DNA from: Impatiens glandulifera
Taxonomy: Eukaryota > Streptophyta > Magnoliopsida > Ericales > Balsaminaceae
Assembly: GCF_907164915.1 (NCBI RefSeq)
Contig: NC_061868.1
Location: forward strand, 21,013,819 to 21,077,818
Direction: 5' to 3'
DNA: 64,000 nt
Below are positions 52,277-64,000 of the stretch, one piece after another. The stretch's first letter is position 1, and each line of letters starts with the position of its first letter. The notes below the pieces were generated by a model. That model was not told the DNA's origin. It searched no databases and saw nothing but the letters and a program-made list of their open reading frames with translations. The position numbers and the translations under genes are program-made.

Positions 52277-54225
52277 TGATATGATCGGCTTAATCGATAG
52301 AGACGGAGGTCTGACTATGGATGAAGGCTTATGAAAAATGGTTTGAAAGAAATCCTGTTAGGGATTTAATTCGATTTCTATTATACGCAAACACTTGTAA
52401 ACACTTGAAACAGATTCAAGGAGGAATTGTTTACTTGAGTTTGAAGCACAAGATGAAATATGAAAAGATGACAGAAATAAAAGAACACAGCAGTTTGTTT
52501 ATGGATGTTCCGAGAAACTCTCCTACGTCACCCCTTCTTCCAACCACCAGAAGGATTCACTATAATATGATTCGAATCAAATACAGTTTACACACACTTA
52601 GCTCACTATTGAACAGAACACTTTCTGATCAATTACAAGATGAAGAATATCACTCAACTAAAGGTGTTTTGATTCTAGATCTCTCTTGATTCACACACAG
52701 TACAATCAGAAAGCACCTTCACGATATGAATATTCAAAGACTTGAATTCAGTATGCAAGATGATCGAATAGTTTTTCTCTCTGTAAAATCTGATTGCTTG
52801 TTCGTTATCTGAGGCAGATTGTCTGTTGTCCTTTAGATTTGTTAAATACTGAGCAGAGACAACCGGTTAAATCTTTTAGAATGATACGTGAAACTCTTCT
52901 ATTGGAAAGCCTCCATTGTACACAGCAGGTTCTGAGCACAAGGATCGTGGCCGTACACCACTGGTAGTGCGCCGAATATTCCATCAGGGATGTACCTGCA
53001 AAACAAGTAATATGAGGAAAATTCTTTTACGTGGCATTCGTTGGTTGGTTGCATATAACTTTTGTACTGATCTTCACTAGAAAGTGGAGCATGAGTAGGG
53101 TACAGCTATAGCACGTAGGTGGGTGAATGATAGCTTCAAGCATACTACTTAAGCTGAGCATTAGACGTATTTCAGTTAGACAGATTGTGAAAATCAGTCT
53201 AATGAAATCAAACATCCCATTTTAATAACAGAGTCTATTAGACCGCCTAGTCTAATAGAATTAGACTTACGTCAAATTACACTAACCATTAGACTGCACG
53301 TCTAATTCCAGTTCTACCTCAGACTTGTCTGAAGGAGTTAGACTCACGTCTAACTTTTACTTAATTAAACTACACGTCTAATTATCCAATAACCATTAGA
53401 CTGCACGTCTAACTCCACTGAGTTAGACTGCACATCTAATTCCGGTTCTACCTCAGATTTGTTTGAAGGAGTTAGACTCACGTCTAACTTTCACATAATT
53501 AGACTACACGTCTAATTATCCAATAACCATTAGACTGCACGTCTAACTCCACTGAGTTAGACTGCACGTCTAATTCTGGTTCTACCTCAGACTTATCTGA
53601 AGGAGTTAAACTCACGTCTGACTTTCACTTTATATTAGACTACACGTCTAACTCCGCTGAGTTAGACTACACGTCTAATTCCGCATGTATTAGACTATCC
53701 GTCTAATTGCAAATATATTAGACTGCACGTCTAACTCCGTTGAGTTAGACTGCACATCTAATTCCGAATGTATTAGACTATCCGTCTAATTGCAAATATA
53801 TTAGACTGCACGTCTAATTCCGAATATCTATTAGACCATATGTATAATTCTATGCATTCATTAGACTGCACGTCTAACTCCGTTGAGTTAGACCGTACGT
53901 CTAATTATATACATTCATTAGACTGCACATCTAACTCCGTTGAGTTAGACCGTACGTCTAATTCTATACATTCATTAGACTATGCGTCTAACTCCGTTGA
54001 GTTAGACTGTACGTCTAATTCTATTCATTCATTAGACTACACGTCTAACTCCGTTGAGTTAGACTATACGTCTAATTCTATACATCCAATGCCAAGATCG
54101 GTCTAATGACCCTCATTAGAGCCAAGTCTTATGAAATATGATTTCAAAACTCATAAGTCATTTCATCATCAAAATTTCAATGGTTAAATTATTTCAACAC
54201 TTAGTTAAAATAATTTGATCTAACA
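52277..54225 (-). repeat. E5 5' LTR
   Basis: Bounded by the PBS and TSD CACGT. It includes the TGACGT block (about 52497-52540) and a hairpin array at 53220-54095 like the left copy, with a somewhat different number of units. Confidence 0.9.
53220..54095. repeat. Hairpin repeat array in E5 5' LTR
   Basis: Same TTAGAC-N5-GTCTAA units and linkers as 44930-45945. Comparison shows gain or loss of whole units between the two LTRs. Confidence 0.9.
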
Positions 54226-57200
54226 CACGTAGACCCGAAATAACGATATAATTTGTGGAGAGTGGAACATGAATAAAGAAGAATCATTTTTGGATTCATG
54301 AAAACCAATGGAAAGAAGAGAGGATTTCAAGGTAGTATACCATTCACGGGGAGCTTGTTTGAGTCCATAGAGTGCTTTGTGAAGTTTACACACTTGATTA
54401 GGATAATCAAGATGAGTGAACCCAGGCAGTTGAGACATAAAAACTTCCTCGTGTAGAGTTCCATGTAGAAAGGCATTGCTAACATCGAGTTGATGAATAG
54501 GCAATTGACGAGTGACGGCAAGTGAGAGGATGATTCCGATGTTAGTATCTTTGACAACTGGGCTGAATGTCTTATTGTTGATGAAATCCCTTTACAACTA
54601 AACGAACCTTGTGACGTTCAATGGAACCATCGACTCTTTGTTTGATTTTAAAAACCCATTTGCAACCCACGATATTCTGCGAGGATCGAGGAATAAGAGA
54701 CCACGTCTGGTTTTAAATTAGAGTATTAAACTCATTTGCCAGGGCAGAATGCCATTGAATATCTTTATTGGCAGTGGAGAAACATGTGGGTGGAGAGGTG
54801 GAGATGGTGGCAATGTTGGCGTTGTGAAGGGCTCGAGTTTTGGCATGTGTGATCATATGATGAGAGGAACATTCAGGATCTTGTATAACAGTGGAAAGTC
54901 CACGTGTGGGAGTAAGAGGATTGATTGAAGATGAGTTGGTTGCTGATGATGTTTGATAGGAGTTTGATGTTTGGGAGTTGATTGGTGAAAATGGATGGTT
55001 AGAGTTTGATGATGATGATGAGTGTTTGGTTGTTGGAGAAGATGGTAGTTCAGGGATTTGTGATGTTAAAATTGGGGAGATTAGAGGTGATGAACGTGGC
55101 AGAAAAGGAAAATGCGGTGCTAGAGAAACTGATGGTGTAGAAAGATTAGTAGATTTGGATAATGTACTTTTAAATGGAAATGTTTGTTCATCAAAAATGA
55201 CGTGACGAGAGATATATATTCTTCCGGAAGGAAGATGTAGACAACAATATCCTTTGTGATTTGTACTATAGCCAAGAAAAATACATTTTAGAGTTCGAAG
55301 ATCAATTTTGGGAGAGTTATATGATTGAGTGAGCGGAAAGTAAGAACATCCAAAAGTTTTAAAGAATATATAGTTTGGAGGATGATTAAAAAGAATTTCA
55401 AAAGGAGATTGACGAGGCTTACCATTTAAAGGAAGACAGTTAATGAGATACGTACTTGTCAAAAACGCATCATCCCAATAAAATAGGGGCATAGAAGCAT
55501 GAGCAAGAAGAGTGAGACTCATTTCTATAACGTGGCGAATCTTGCGTTCAGTAACACCATTTTGTTCACTTGTATGAGGGCATGATAGACGATGTTCAAT
55601 GCCTTGAGTTTCAAGATAAGATTTCAGACTCCTATATTCGCCTCCCCAATTAGATTGTAGAGCTTTGATAGATGTGTTGAATTGATTTTCAACAAGTGTC
55701 TTAAATTTAATAAAAGTTGACAAGACATCAGATTTTCTATAGATAGATTATAGCCAAGTAAACTAGCTATAGTCACCAATAAAATGGACAAAATATCGAA
55801 AACCATCAGTAGAGAAAATAGGAGCCAGACCCCAAACGTCAAAATGTATTAATTTTAGTGGAGACTTACAAAGAGATTGAGAAACAGGAAAAGGAATTTT
55901 GTGTGCTTTTCTATATTGACAAGATTCAGAAAAACTTAATTTCTTGTTGCCAATAATAGGTAAATTAAAAGAAGACATATTAAAGGTTGATGTTGATGAT
56001 GAAGATGAAGGGTGTCCAAGACGATGATGCCAAGAGTTGGCAGATGAACGAGTTCCAATAAGAGCTTGATGAGTGGGCGGAGGGTTGACGATTGAGTTTA
56101 GGCAATATATTCCATTTTAAGTGTATCGCGAAGGAGTTCCCTCTTCGTGACCTGATCCTTGACAATACAATAATTTGGATGAAATTCAAAAAAGATATTA
56201 TTATCGGTAGAAAATTTGGAAATACTTAGAAGATTTTTGGTTATCAATGGGACATGTAATATATTACGCAGATGAAGGTTTTTATTTGAACATGGAATAA
56301 ATTATTGCCCAATATTAGAAATAGGAAGAGGGTTATCGTCTCCCATTTTAATAGTTTCTGTACCATTATATGAAGTTGAGATGCTAAGATTGTCAAGATT
56401 CGTCGTGAGATGGTTAGTAGCACCAGAGTCCAGATACCAAGCTGAGTCATAAACAGAAGAAGGTATATCCATCATAACAGAGTGTGTCATTGAATTTTGA
56501 TTCTAACGACGTCGGCAAGTTTCAATCGAATGACCTATCAAGTTGCAAATCATACAAAACAGACCCGATCGACGAACATTAGCTGCATGACCAAAACGAT
56601 CACACAATTGACATTGTATTTTTTTCTATTGGGCCCACGACACCCACGACCCAAAATAGAAGGCCCATTAGTAGAAGGATACCCTGACCCGATAGTAGAA
56701 GCCCGGTCGGAGTGTGAAAATTTGGATGAACTTGAAGGCCCATTTATTTGATATCCATTAGAATTACGGGAGCTCAATTTATTGACAGTTTCATTTTTTG
56801 TACTATAATCACTCGGAGAGGAGACCGAACGTCGCGATCGTTGGAAGTGGGATGGTTTTGAAATCCCTCTTGATCCAAAATCAAAATTAGAGGTTGGAGA
56901 GTTAGAGTGGAGTGATTCAAGGTGAATCTCATGTGTAAGGAGCATTCCTTGGAGGTCTTCGATGGCGATAGGGTCAGTGCGAGTGGTTACCTCTACAGTG
57001 AGAGATTCGTATTCAGGATCGAGTCCTCCCAAAGCATAAATGATGAAATCTTGTTGATATATTTTTGTCCAGCACCAGCGAGACTATCGATGATTGATTT
57101 TATTTTCTGTAAATATTCGGCCATCGGGAGTGAGCCCTTCTTTACCGTTTGAAGTTTAAGACGAAGCTGCATTGGACGAGCTTGAGATTGAGAGGCGAAT

Positions 57201-57541
57201 GTGCGTTCTAAAGCAGACCAAAGGGCTTTAGATGTAGTGCATGATTCATCAACCACTTGGGATAGAATAAATTCTGAAAGGGTGGAGGAAAGCCATGAAA
57301 GGATCCTCTAATCTTGTTCCTCCCAAATAGTAAAAGTAGGATTTGGAGTAAGGACACTAGATCCGTCAACAACATCGGCTTGGAGAATGGCTTCAGGGGC
57401 AGAATTAGTTCCAGTAACATATGGATAGAGACCATAACCTTTTAGGGTAGGTAAGATTTGTGATTTCTAAATAAGAAAGTTTTGGTGATGCAGCTAATGT
57501 TAGTCGATCGGGTCTGTTAAAGCAGATGAAGAAGATGCCAT
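54226..57541 (-). pseudogene. pol: E6 gag, protease, integrase and RT N-terminal part
   Basis: ATG at 57541. Gag pieces read VVDESCTTSKALWSALERTF and KLQTVKKGSLPMAEYL (56993-57256), then MGGLDPEYESLTVEV (56550-57032). Protease WYLDSGATNHLTTN (56302-56490). HHCC end CQYRKAHKIPF and integrase HFDVWGLAP (55763-55978), then SNWGGEYRSL and HTSEQNGVTERK (54713-55723), with GCSYFPLTQ and FLGYSTNHKGY. The RT runs from HQLDVSNAFLHG to LFRVYV at 54226, where E5 cuts it. By eye this is the RE1/RE2 type. Numerous shifts and stops. Confidence 0.88.
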
Positions 57542-57584
57542 GGATAGAGTGGTTTGTTAAAAACGAATAATGACTCTGATACCA

Positions 57585-57787
57585 AGTTAGAAAAGATAAG
57601 TAAGCAAGAGCTTGTTGTAGATTAAGAATATATTTCAGTGTGTTATTATCTTTACATTAGTATGAATTTATAAAAAAATAAGAGAAACTAAAATGTTAAA
57701 ATATGTAAAGATTATAAATACACTTAATAGATGGAATATGAAAACCAAGAGACTCAAGTGTGTTCTTTAATTGTAGAGACTTTAATA
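57585..57787 (-). repeat. E6 5' LTR (short)
   Basis: Lies outside the PBS complement (GACTCTGATACCA) and matches 37640-37823 closely over about 150 bp. The terminal TG/CA is mutated. Confidence 0.65.
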
Positions 57788-58044
57788 TGTATGGTCTATA
57801 AATACGATATGTGTATCGTTATTTTTTTTACACGATATTCGTATCATTTATATTTTATTTATTTTAATAATTAAATTATTATAAATTAATATTATAATGC
57901 AAAGAAGTGAAGTACCATCAAATTCAAGGATGGAGATCCATCAATGGTGCAAGGGTCGAGACCAAAAGAATGTTTTGGATATTATTTATATAATTGAAAT
58001 TGATATTATCTTTTTGAAAAGATAGTTCTTTTTAACAAGTTAAG
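57788..58044. other. AT-rich stretch between E6 and the E7 pol remnant
   Basis: No recognised feature. Probably E7 internal sequence. Confidence 0.4.
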
Positions 58045-59790
58045 TAGGAGAAATATTCATTTTAAAACAGTCCAAGATGATGAAGAACAACAAACTCAAC
58101 AAGAACGTATGGATGATATCAATGATGAGATAATTATGTATGAACTAAGGCTATATCATCCAAGGGCTTTAGATTATCCAATAGAAAGAATACGAAGATC
58201 TATAAATAATTGTGGATAATGTCCTAGATTACGTTTTTGAACCCATTCGTAGATCGAAAAGGTCAAGGGTGCAATCAAGACGTTTTGATGATTTCAAAAT
58301 GAATGTAAGTCTTGACGTTCTTATGCTAAATATAATAATGACTTTATATCTCTAAGAAATGAGTGAAAGGTCTAGACTCCAATAAATGGTCTAATGCCGT
58401 TAAGTCTGAAATGGATTTGATGTTTGAATATAAGTATGAGACTTGATAGATTTGCAAGATGGGATAAAACCCATATGAAACAAATATTTTCAAACTCAAA
58501 ACTACCAGAATAAAAATATATATGTCTACAAGGAAATAATAGTTGTCATATACAAATTCATAGCATATACTAGCTAGTGTGATATTAGATAACTACTTTC
58601 ACTAGTTTTTAATATTAGATAAATTATGATATTTTTAGCTATTGTGACTATATGATAGGGCAAATGAATATCATAACATATTTCCTAAATGTTTTGGGGA
58701 GGAGGATGTGTACATGTTACAAATTGAATGTTTTAAAGATTAAAATGATGCTCGAATGTTATACAAGCTTCATAAGTCCATTTATAGACTTGAGTAAACA
58801 TCAAGGAGTTGGAACTTTTGATTTGATGAATAGATTAAAGGGTCCTTATACATGTAAATGAATGACTTATAAATAAGAGGATCCTTGTGTTTATAAGAAG
58901 TTTAATGGTAGTAAGTTAGTTTTTTTTGTCTTGTATGTGGATGACAAACTACTTATTGGAATGACATTCTGATGTTAGATTTTGTAAATGGATGACAAAA
59001 AAATTTTCTTCAATAAAAGACTTGAAAAAAAAACTTGTACACACTTGAATTAAGATTATAGTGATCAATATTGATAAGACTTCTTAGATTAAGTCAATGA
59101 ACCTATATTGATAAGATTCAAGATAGATTCAAGATGAAAGATTATAAAAAAAAATTATTCAACATGACGTATATCTCAACAAAATGCAGTGTTCTACAAC
59201 ACATGCTGAGCTTGAAAATATAAACAAGATTTCATAGCTTATGTTGTAGGATTTATCATGTATATCATAGTATGTACACGTTTAGATGTTGCATATATTT
59301 TAAACATTTATCACATATAACAATCAATGTTTGTAGAAACATAGTGGAGTACATATAAGAATATCATGAAGTACTTGAGAAAAACAAAGAATGATATCTT
59401 AATATATGAGGATACGGAAATTTGATTGTATAAGACTATATTGATAAAAACTTTTAGACTTAAAGTCTCAATCAAGTTATGTCTTCATCCTTAATAGAGG
59501 AACTATGAGCTGAAAGAGTCTCATGTAGTATATATTAGATTTTACAATAGACACTTAGTACATAATAGTGTAGCAATAAATGAGACCGTTCGGATGAGAA
59601 AGTTCCTAGATGAACATTGTGATGTTCATAGCATTTTAGTATCTATTGATATCTATATATTTTGAAAACAATGATGTCATAGCCTATATAAAGGAACCGA
59701 CTTCTAACTCCAAATATAGACATATTATGAATAATTGTCAGCTTAAGACACATCATCACTATAAGTGAAATTAATATGTAATAGGTATAT
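58045..59790 (+). pseudogene. pol: E7 copia pol remnant (RT and RNase H)
   Basis: Fragments in several frames: SKRSRVQSRRF linker (about 58250), KWSNAVKSEMDLM (about 58380, RT start), GTFDLMNRLKG (58652-58861), EDPCVYKKFNGSKLVFFVLYVDDKLLIG (about 58880-58970, RT active site retained), then NDVIAYIKEP and SKYRHIMNN (about 59670-59760, RNase H end). Heavily degraded. Confidence 0.72.
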
Positions 59791-59916
59791 ATTAATGACA
59801 GGATTACAGATCTATTGACAATGTTTAAGCTTAGGCCCTGACGTGAGAGTCACACTAGACCTAAGGGTCTCAAACGCATTGAAGAATGTCCTAGAGTTTG
59901 TTTTTTTATTTATAAG

Positions 59917-60974
59917 TGTTAGACAGTAATTTTATATTTGACTTAATGGTTTTATGATAGGATATTTCATCCTTATTTATTATTTAATGGATATTAAATA
60001 ATATATCTAAATAATTCATTATTAATAAATGGGATAACTTTAAATGATCTGGTGAATGAAACCCCATTAAATGAATTGATTTTTTTATTATAAAATATTT
60101 ATAGTCACTATATCATCAAATAAGATATGAAGAGATAGTTGTATTTGCACATTTGTTTAATGACAAGTGAGAAATGGAAGAAATTGTCTCCTTTAATTTA
60201 ATGTGTAATGAATAATTTTGGATAAAACAATTATTAAAAATATTTTAATTTAATTATTTTAAGAGTTGTAGTGCTCTGCTAGATGCCAAATGAAATAAGG
60301 TAAGAATCTCTAACTAATAGAGTTTAGTTTATTGAGGTAACACACTACACTAAGAATTGAGTATTAGATTAAAGCAAATAATGGGTTGATTATTAATAAA
60401 TATATCAGATATTATTAATTATAAATATATTGTTTATTTATGAAATAAATAAATATATATAATTTAATGGGTTAAATTATACCATTAAGATTTTAAAATA
60501 ATATTATTTATGTATAAAATAAATAATATATAATTAAATAGTTTAATTATGGTCTTAAAATTTTAAAGAATATATTAACAATTTATAAAATAATATAATA
60601 TAATCAAAAGGTAATTAAGGAAGAATTGTAATATTTTTAATATTCTCTTTTTAAATATTTTATGACCTATTTCTTAAAAAAGATGGTAAGTTACATGAGA
60701 TTACCATCTTTTCAATTAAACAATAGTGAGTGTTATCCTTGTTCATTCGTTTAAGGAGTCGAAGGTAAGAAGGTCTAACCGAGCTTGTGTGAACTAATGA
60801 ACAACACGTGAGGTTCTTATCTCCTTTGGTACCAATAGGACTGAACCAGTTCACACATTAACATGAATTTTCTAATAACAATACGCATTAACGATCTTAT
60901 CAATTTAACAAATAGATCATGAGATTAGGTGTTAGATTTTGATATGAAATTCCACTTAAAACCTAATAATCACA
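59917..60974 (+). repeat. Putative 3' LTR of E7
   Basis: TGTTAGACAG start after the pol remnant; similarity to 36487-37454 extends to AAAACCTAATAA. The exact right border is not visible. Confidence 0.5.
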
Positions 60975-63514
60975 ATATATAACTTGAATCAAACTTTATG
61001 ATGCATACATTAGTTACTTAAACACAACATGTATGTCTTCTTACAAAATGTAAATAACTTGTTTCAAAGTTACTTATGTAGAGAGTAAAGGCGCATTTAT
61101 TCTATAAATGGCGGCATCAGCGAGAGGTTAATGACTGGAATGTCTATCTGTAATCCCTATTTCTTCCCTTTCTTTTTTTTTTAATTTTTATTTTGAGCCA
61201 AAAATAACTTTAGCCCATAACAATGTGATATGTTAAATGTTTATGTATAGGATTAGCTATGATCTAAGGTCTCGCGTATAATTGTGCATATATATATATA
61301 TATTTTAAATAAATAATATTTTTTTGGTATATTATCATATATAGTGGCCGTCATCAAGATTTCAATAGTCAACAACATGATCATGCAATATGGAATGTTA
61401 CCAGTGTTGAGAGTAATGTCTATCAGTAATCTTACTTCTCTCTCATTCTCATTTTCTTTTTCTTTTTAAAGCAAAAGATGAAGCCAATTAATTATTTACC
61501 AACCTGGAAGGACTAGCTTTGATTTAAAAACAGTTTATTTGAATTAGATCTTGCATTTACTTTATATATATATAAAACTTAGAAAGTTGTTTAGTCAAAT
61601 TTCAATCTTTTTTTATTATAAAATATTTTAAAATTTTATTTTATGTTTGAGTTCAAAGGTTTTGGTTTGGAAGAGTTAGATCCAAAGTTTGTAGATTTAT
61701 TTTTTTACTTTTTTTAAACATGTTTATTTAAAAGGTTACAAGGGTTGGTAATTTTGAAGACTTGGAGATTTGTTTTAGTATAAAACTTAAATGGTTTTAA
61801 TATATAATAACAAAATAAAAAATAAAAAATAATAATAAAAAATAAATATAATTTAAGATTTTGATTAATAAATTGATTGATATAACGATATCTTTAATTT
61901 GGTATTTAATTTGGTATTGTGATGAATATCCTCATTTAGTTTGATACTATTTAGATTAATATATTGTACATCCTATTATATTTTATTCTCTATAATTATT
62001 TTGAATTAAAATGGTCTTTGATTTAAATGATTAATTTATAGTTATACAAACAAAAAAATAATTTAATTTATTACTGTAATTAAAAGTCATTTCTTAAATT
62101 TAAAATATGCATTAAATTTATATTATTTATATATATATTATAAATATGATAATTTAAAATATATTTTTTATCTTATTAATCTATTGTTGTCTCTTAAACT
62201 TATCCCAACAAATTTATAACTCCTAAAATAATTTTTTTTGCATATGATATGCTGCTCATAAATTATAGATTTTGTAGATTTGTTTTTAAAAAATTGTATA
62301 TTAAGAAAGATAAATAGAAAATAGTCATGTTAAAACGATTCTGCAAAATATTTCATTTTTGTGTTTATCTTGATTAATTTCACATTTTTATGAGTTAAAT
62401 AAGTTATTCCTTAAATTAAAATATGCATAAAATCTGAATCATATCTACATGTATTAATACTAAACAATTGATGTCTTATCTCTTTACTAAAATTTAACAT
62501 CTTATTCATATCTTTCTTATCTCGTTAGATATCTATTTTATCTCTTAAATTTCATCACTATAAATCTACTTTAAGTATTTTTTTGTGTGTGATATGTTAT
62601 TCATAAATTTATGATTGTGTTAAATTTTCTTGTTTTAAAAAAGTATACTTAAAGTTCTTAAAGTAACATAAATGGAAGATAATTATATTTAAATAAAAAT
62701 ATTTCTACAAAATATATACTTTTTATCGTTGTATCTCCACATTTATATAAAATATAAGTGTATTTATTTCTCAAAATCCATCGATAATTATACCTACACA
62801 TAATTGCACCTATAAATTAATTAAAAATATTATTTCTAAATAATCATTTTGTCAATCCTCATAAAAAGAACATAATAATATGGATGGTTTAGGGTTATTT
62901 GCAAAAAAAAAATTATTTTTTTTTAAGAGTTTAAGTTATAAATAATATTATTTAAGTGTGTATTTAGGTATTAAGTTATAAAAATAGGAAAAGAAACATC
63001 AAAACATAATAAACCATATTCTTCATGCATAAAATTTATAAATATATATTAAATTTAAATTAGCATCTTCACCCATTAATTATAAATAATATTAATTAAT
63101 CATATATAATTTTTACATTTTAAACTTTTAAACTTTACAAATTACTCCAACGAAGATTTCCGTGCGATACATATAGACAAAAATATAAACCAAATAAAAT
63201 TAATAAAAAAATTATAATAATATATATTATTTAATTTTTTTTATAAATCACGAATAATACATTAAAATAAAATACTTTTATTTCACATTTTATTCGTTTC
63301 GATAAAACAACTCATCTTCTCACATATTGTTTTTCTCATTGAACTTCTTATCTATTTACCATATACTTTTACTTCGGTTAATCAAATATTTGATTCATAT
63401 TTTTTAACATTTAGCATCATAATCTCACAATTTGGTTAATCAAATATTTGTTCATATTTTTTTAACCACTTTGAATTGTTACAAGCCAATTATCCATCGG
63501 CAAACCACATCTCA
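60975..63514. other. AT-rich intergenic sequence
   Basis: No gene seen. It has short (AT)n runs (for example 61288-61303) and a near-duplicate GGTTAATCAAATATTTG at about 63377 and 63434. Confidence 0.55.
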
Positions 63515-63705
63515 ATCACACTTAGTTAAAGTGTTATACTTGTTTTTGTTATGTTGTAAGTTCGAAACATACATATATCATTTTTCATTTTATTTTTAAC
63601 CGTTTTAAATTTATGGGTGGGTCAACCCATAATTTGACCCAAGTATCAATTTACTCTCACATATATATCCAAATTAACTACAACACTCGACCCATCAATC
63701 TAGAC
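63515..63705 (+). mobile_element. SINE-like repeat, copy 1
   Basis: CACTTAGTTAAAGTGTTATACTTG precedes a B-box-like GTTCGAAAC (63560-63568), then a body with GGGTCAACCCA and TTTACTCTCACATATATAT shared with copy 2. Confidence 0.45.
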
Positions 63706-63721
63706 TTTAAAATTAAGCATC

Positions 63722-63722
63722 A

Positions 63723-63751
<29 letters not shown>
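63722..63751. repeat. (AT)n microsatellite
   Basis: A run of AT dinucleotides of about 30 bp between the two SINE-like copies. Confidence 0.9.
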
Positions 63752-63754
<3 letters not shown>

Positions 63755-63804
63755 TAGATAAAAAATTGAAATTATATCGTTAAGAATGTTCCGCGATCAT
63801 CAAA

Positions 63805-64000
63805 TTTAGTTAGCCTAGTTGGTAAAGAGTTGTACTTGTTTTTGTTAGGTTTTAAGTTTGAAACATACTTATAGCATTTTTAATCATTTTAAGTTTATGG
63901 GCAGGTTTACCCACAATCCAACTCGAATATTCATTTACTCTCACATATATATATATCTAAATTAACTACAGGTCTCAACCCGGTAATCCAGATATTTTAA
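63805..64000 (+). mobile_element. SINE-like repeat, copy 2 (reaches window end)
   Basis: TAGCCTAGTTGG (63811-63822) fits a Pol III A box, and AAGTTTGAAAC (63854-63864) a decayed B box about 40 bp on, as in tRNA-derived SINEs. The downstream body matches copy 1. Confidence 0.5.

Larger units (their letters stand above)
43971..54225 (-). mobile_element. E5: Sirevirus-type copia with giant repeat-filled LTRs and one accessory ORF, TSD CACGT
   Basis: CACGT at 43966-43970 and 54226-54230. In element orientation the LTR starts TGTTAGATCAAATT or TGTTGGGTCAAATT and ends CGATC(A/C)TATCA. The LTRs are about 2.0 kb, half of it a hairpin repeat array. Inside are a mutated PBS, gag, pol and a single A-like accessory ORF before the polypurine tract. 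Pol is broken by several stops and shifts. Confidence 0.93.
37640..57787 (-). mobile_element. E6: RE1-like copia element split by E4 and E5
   Basis: A short repeat (about 37640-37823 and 57585-57787) with near-identical text (AAATACACTTAATAGATGG, CAAGAGACTCAAGTG) flanks minus-strand copia genes. The 5' LTR on the right is followed by the PBS TTGGTATCAGAGTCA (about 57572-57584), gag, protease, integrase and RT to 54226. After E5 the RT resumes at 43970 and runs left through RNase H to 43146. After E4 it resumes at 37955 and ends before a TTTGAGGGAAGG polypurine tract and the 3' LTR. Removing E4 and E5 with one TSD copy each restores continuity at both joints. Confidence 0.85.
36487..60974 (+). 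mobile_element. E7: probable old copia element forming the outer shell of a nest
   Basis: Two similar AT-rich blocks (36487-37454 and about 59917-60974) share long stretches such as GGTACCAATAG, GAGATTACCATCTTT, CTAACCGAGCT and CACTTAAAACCTAATAA. The second follows degraded plus-strand copia RT and RNase H text at 58045-59790. The blocks are read as the LTR pair of one element, later split by E6 and its inserts. No PBS or TSD was found, so the first block could be a solo LTR. Confidence 0.45.

Overview
This window looks like a repeat-dominated stretch of a eudicot nuclear genome. It is AT-rich and almost every recognisable coding sequence belongs to a Ty1/copia LTR retrotransposon. Primer-binding sites match the initiator-methionine tRNA (TGGTATCAGAGC), and there are plant-type TATA boxes, a 5'-truncated L1 LINE and possible tRNA-derived SINEs. 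From memory only, the gag and accessory-ORF proteins resemble gene models of Lamiales such as Dorcoceras, so an asterid is my guess. I see no convincing intact host gene, rRNA, tRNA gene or CRISPR array.

Layout. (E1) 1-11741, + strand: Sirevirus-type copia element whose 5' LTR is cut by the window edge; decayed gag-pol, then three accessory ORFs (A, B, C), then the 3' LTR. (E8) 11877-15672, + strand: internally deleted copia element of another lineage with TSD ATTAC. (Spacer) 15678-17335. (E2) 17336-30792, - strand: second Sirevirus-type element, again with accessory ORFs A, B and C between pol and the 3' LTR. (E3) about 31341-35835, + strand: remnant with only accessory ORF C, polypurine tracts and a partial 3' LTR, holding an inserted L1 fragment. 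(Nest) 36487 to about 60974: a probable outer copia (E7, + strand) contains a RE1-like copia (E6, - strand, about 37640-57787), which contains E4 (37961-43140, TSD GATTT, gag only) and E5 (43971-54225, TSD CACGT, gag-pol plus one accessory ORF). E5 landed inside the YVDD active-site codons of the E6 reverse transcriptase. (End) 60975-64000: AT-rich sequence with two SINE-like copies.

The most unusual content is the accessory gene family. At least eight related reading frames (A, B and C in E1; A, B and C in E2; C in E3; one A-like in E5) share a domain of about 220 residues. They sit in the sense orientation downstream of RNase H, where some Sireviruses carry an env-like ORF. They have no obvious signal peptide or membrane segment. 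Seven of the eight have a good TATA box 70-122 bp upstream of the ATG, so each looks like a separate transcription unit. ORF C is extended by a long lysine/glutamate-rich, partly coiled-coil tail. The A-B-C order is kept in two elements whose LTRs differ, so the cassette predates their divergence. Its function is unknown to me.

LTRs of E1, E2, E4 and E5 share a short block containing TGACGT even where the rest differs. They also carry duplicated polypurine tracts and minisatellites; the LTR of E5 holds about a kilobase of hairpin repeats (TTAGAC-N5-GTCTAA).

Coordinates of decayed genes span frameshifts and stops. All homology statements come from reading motifs by eye, not from searches.
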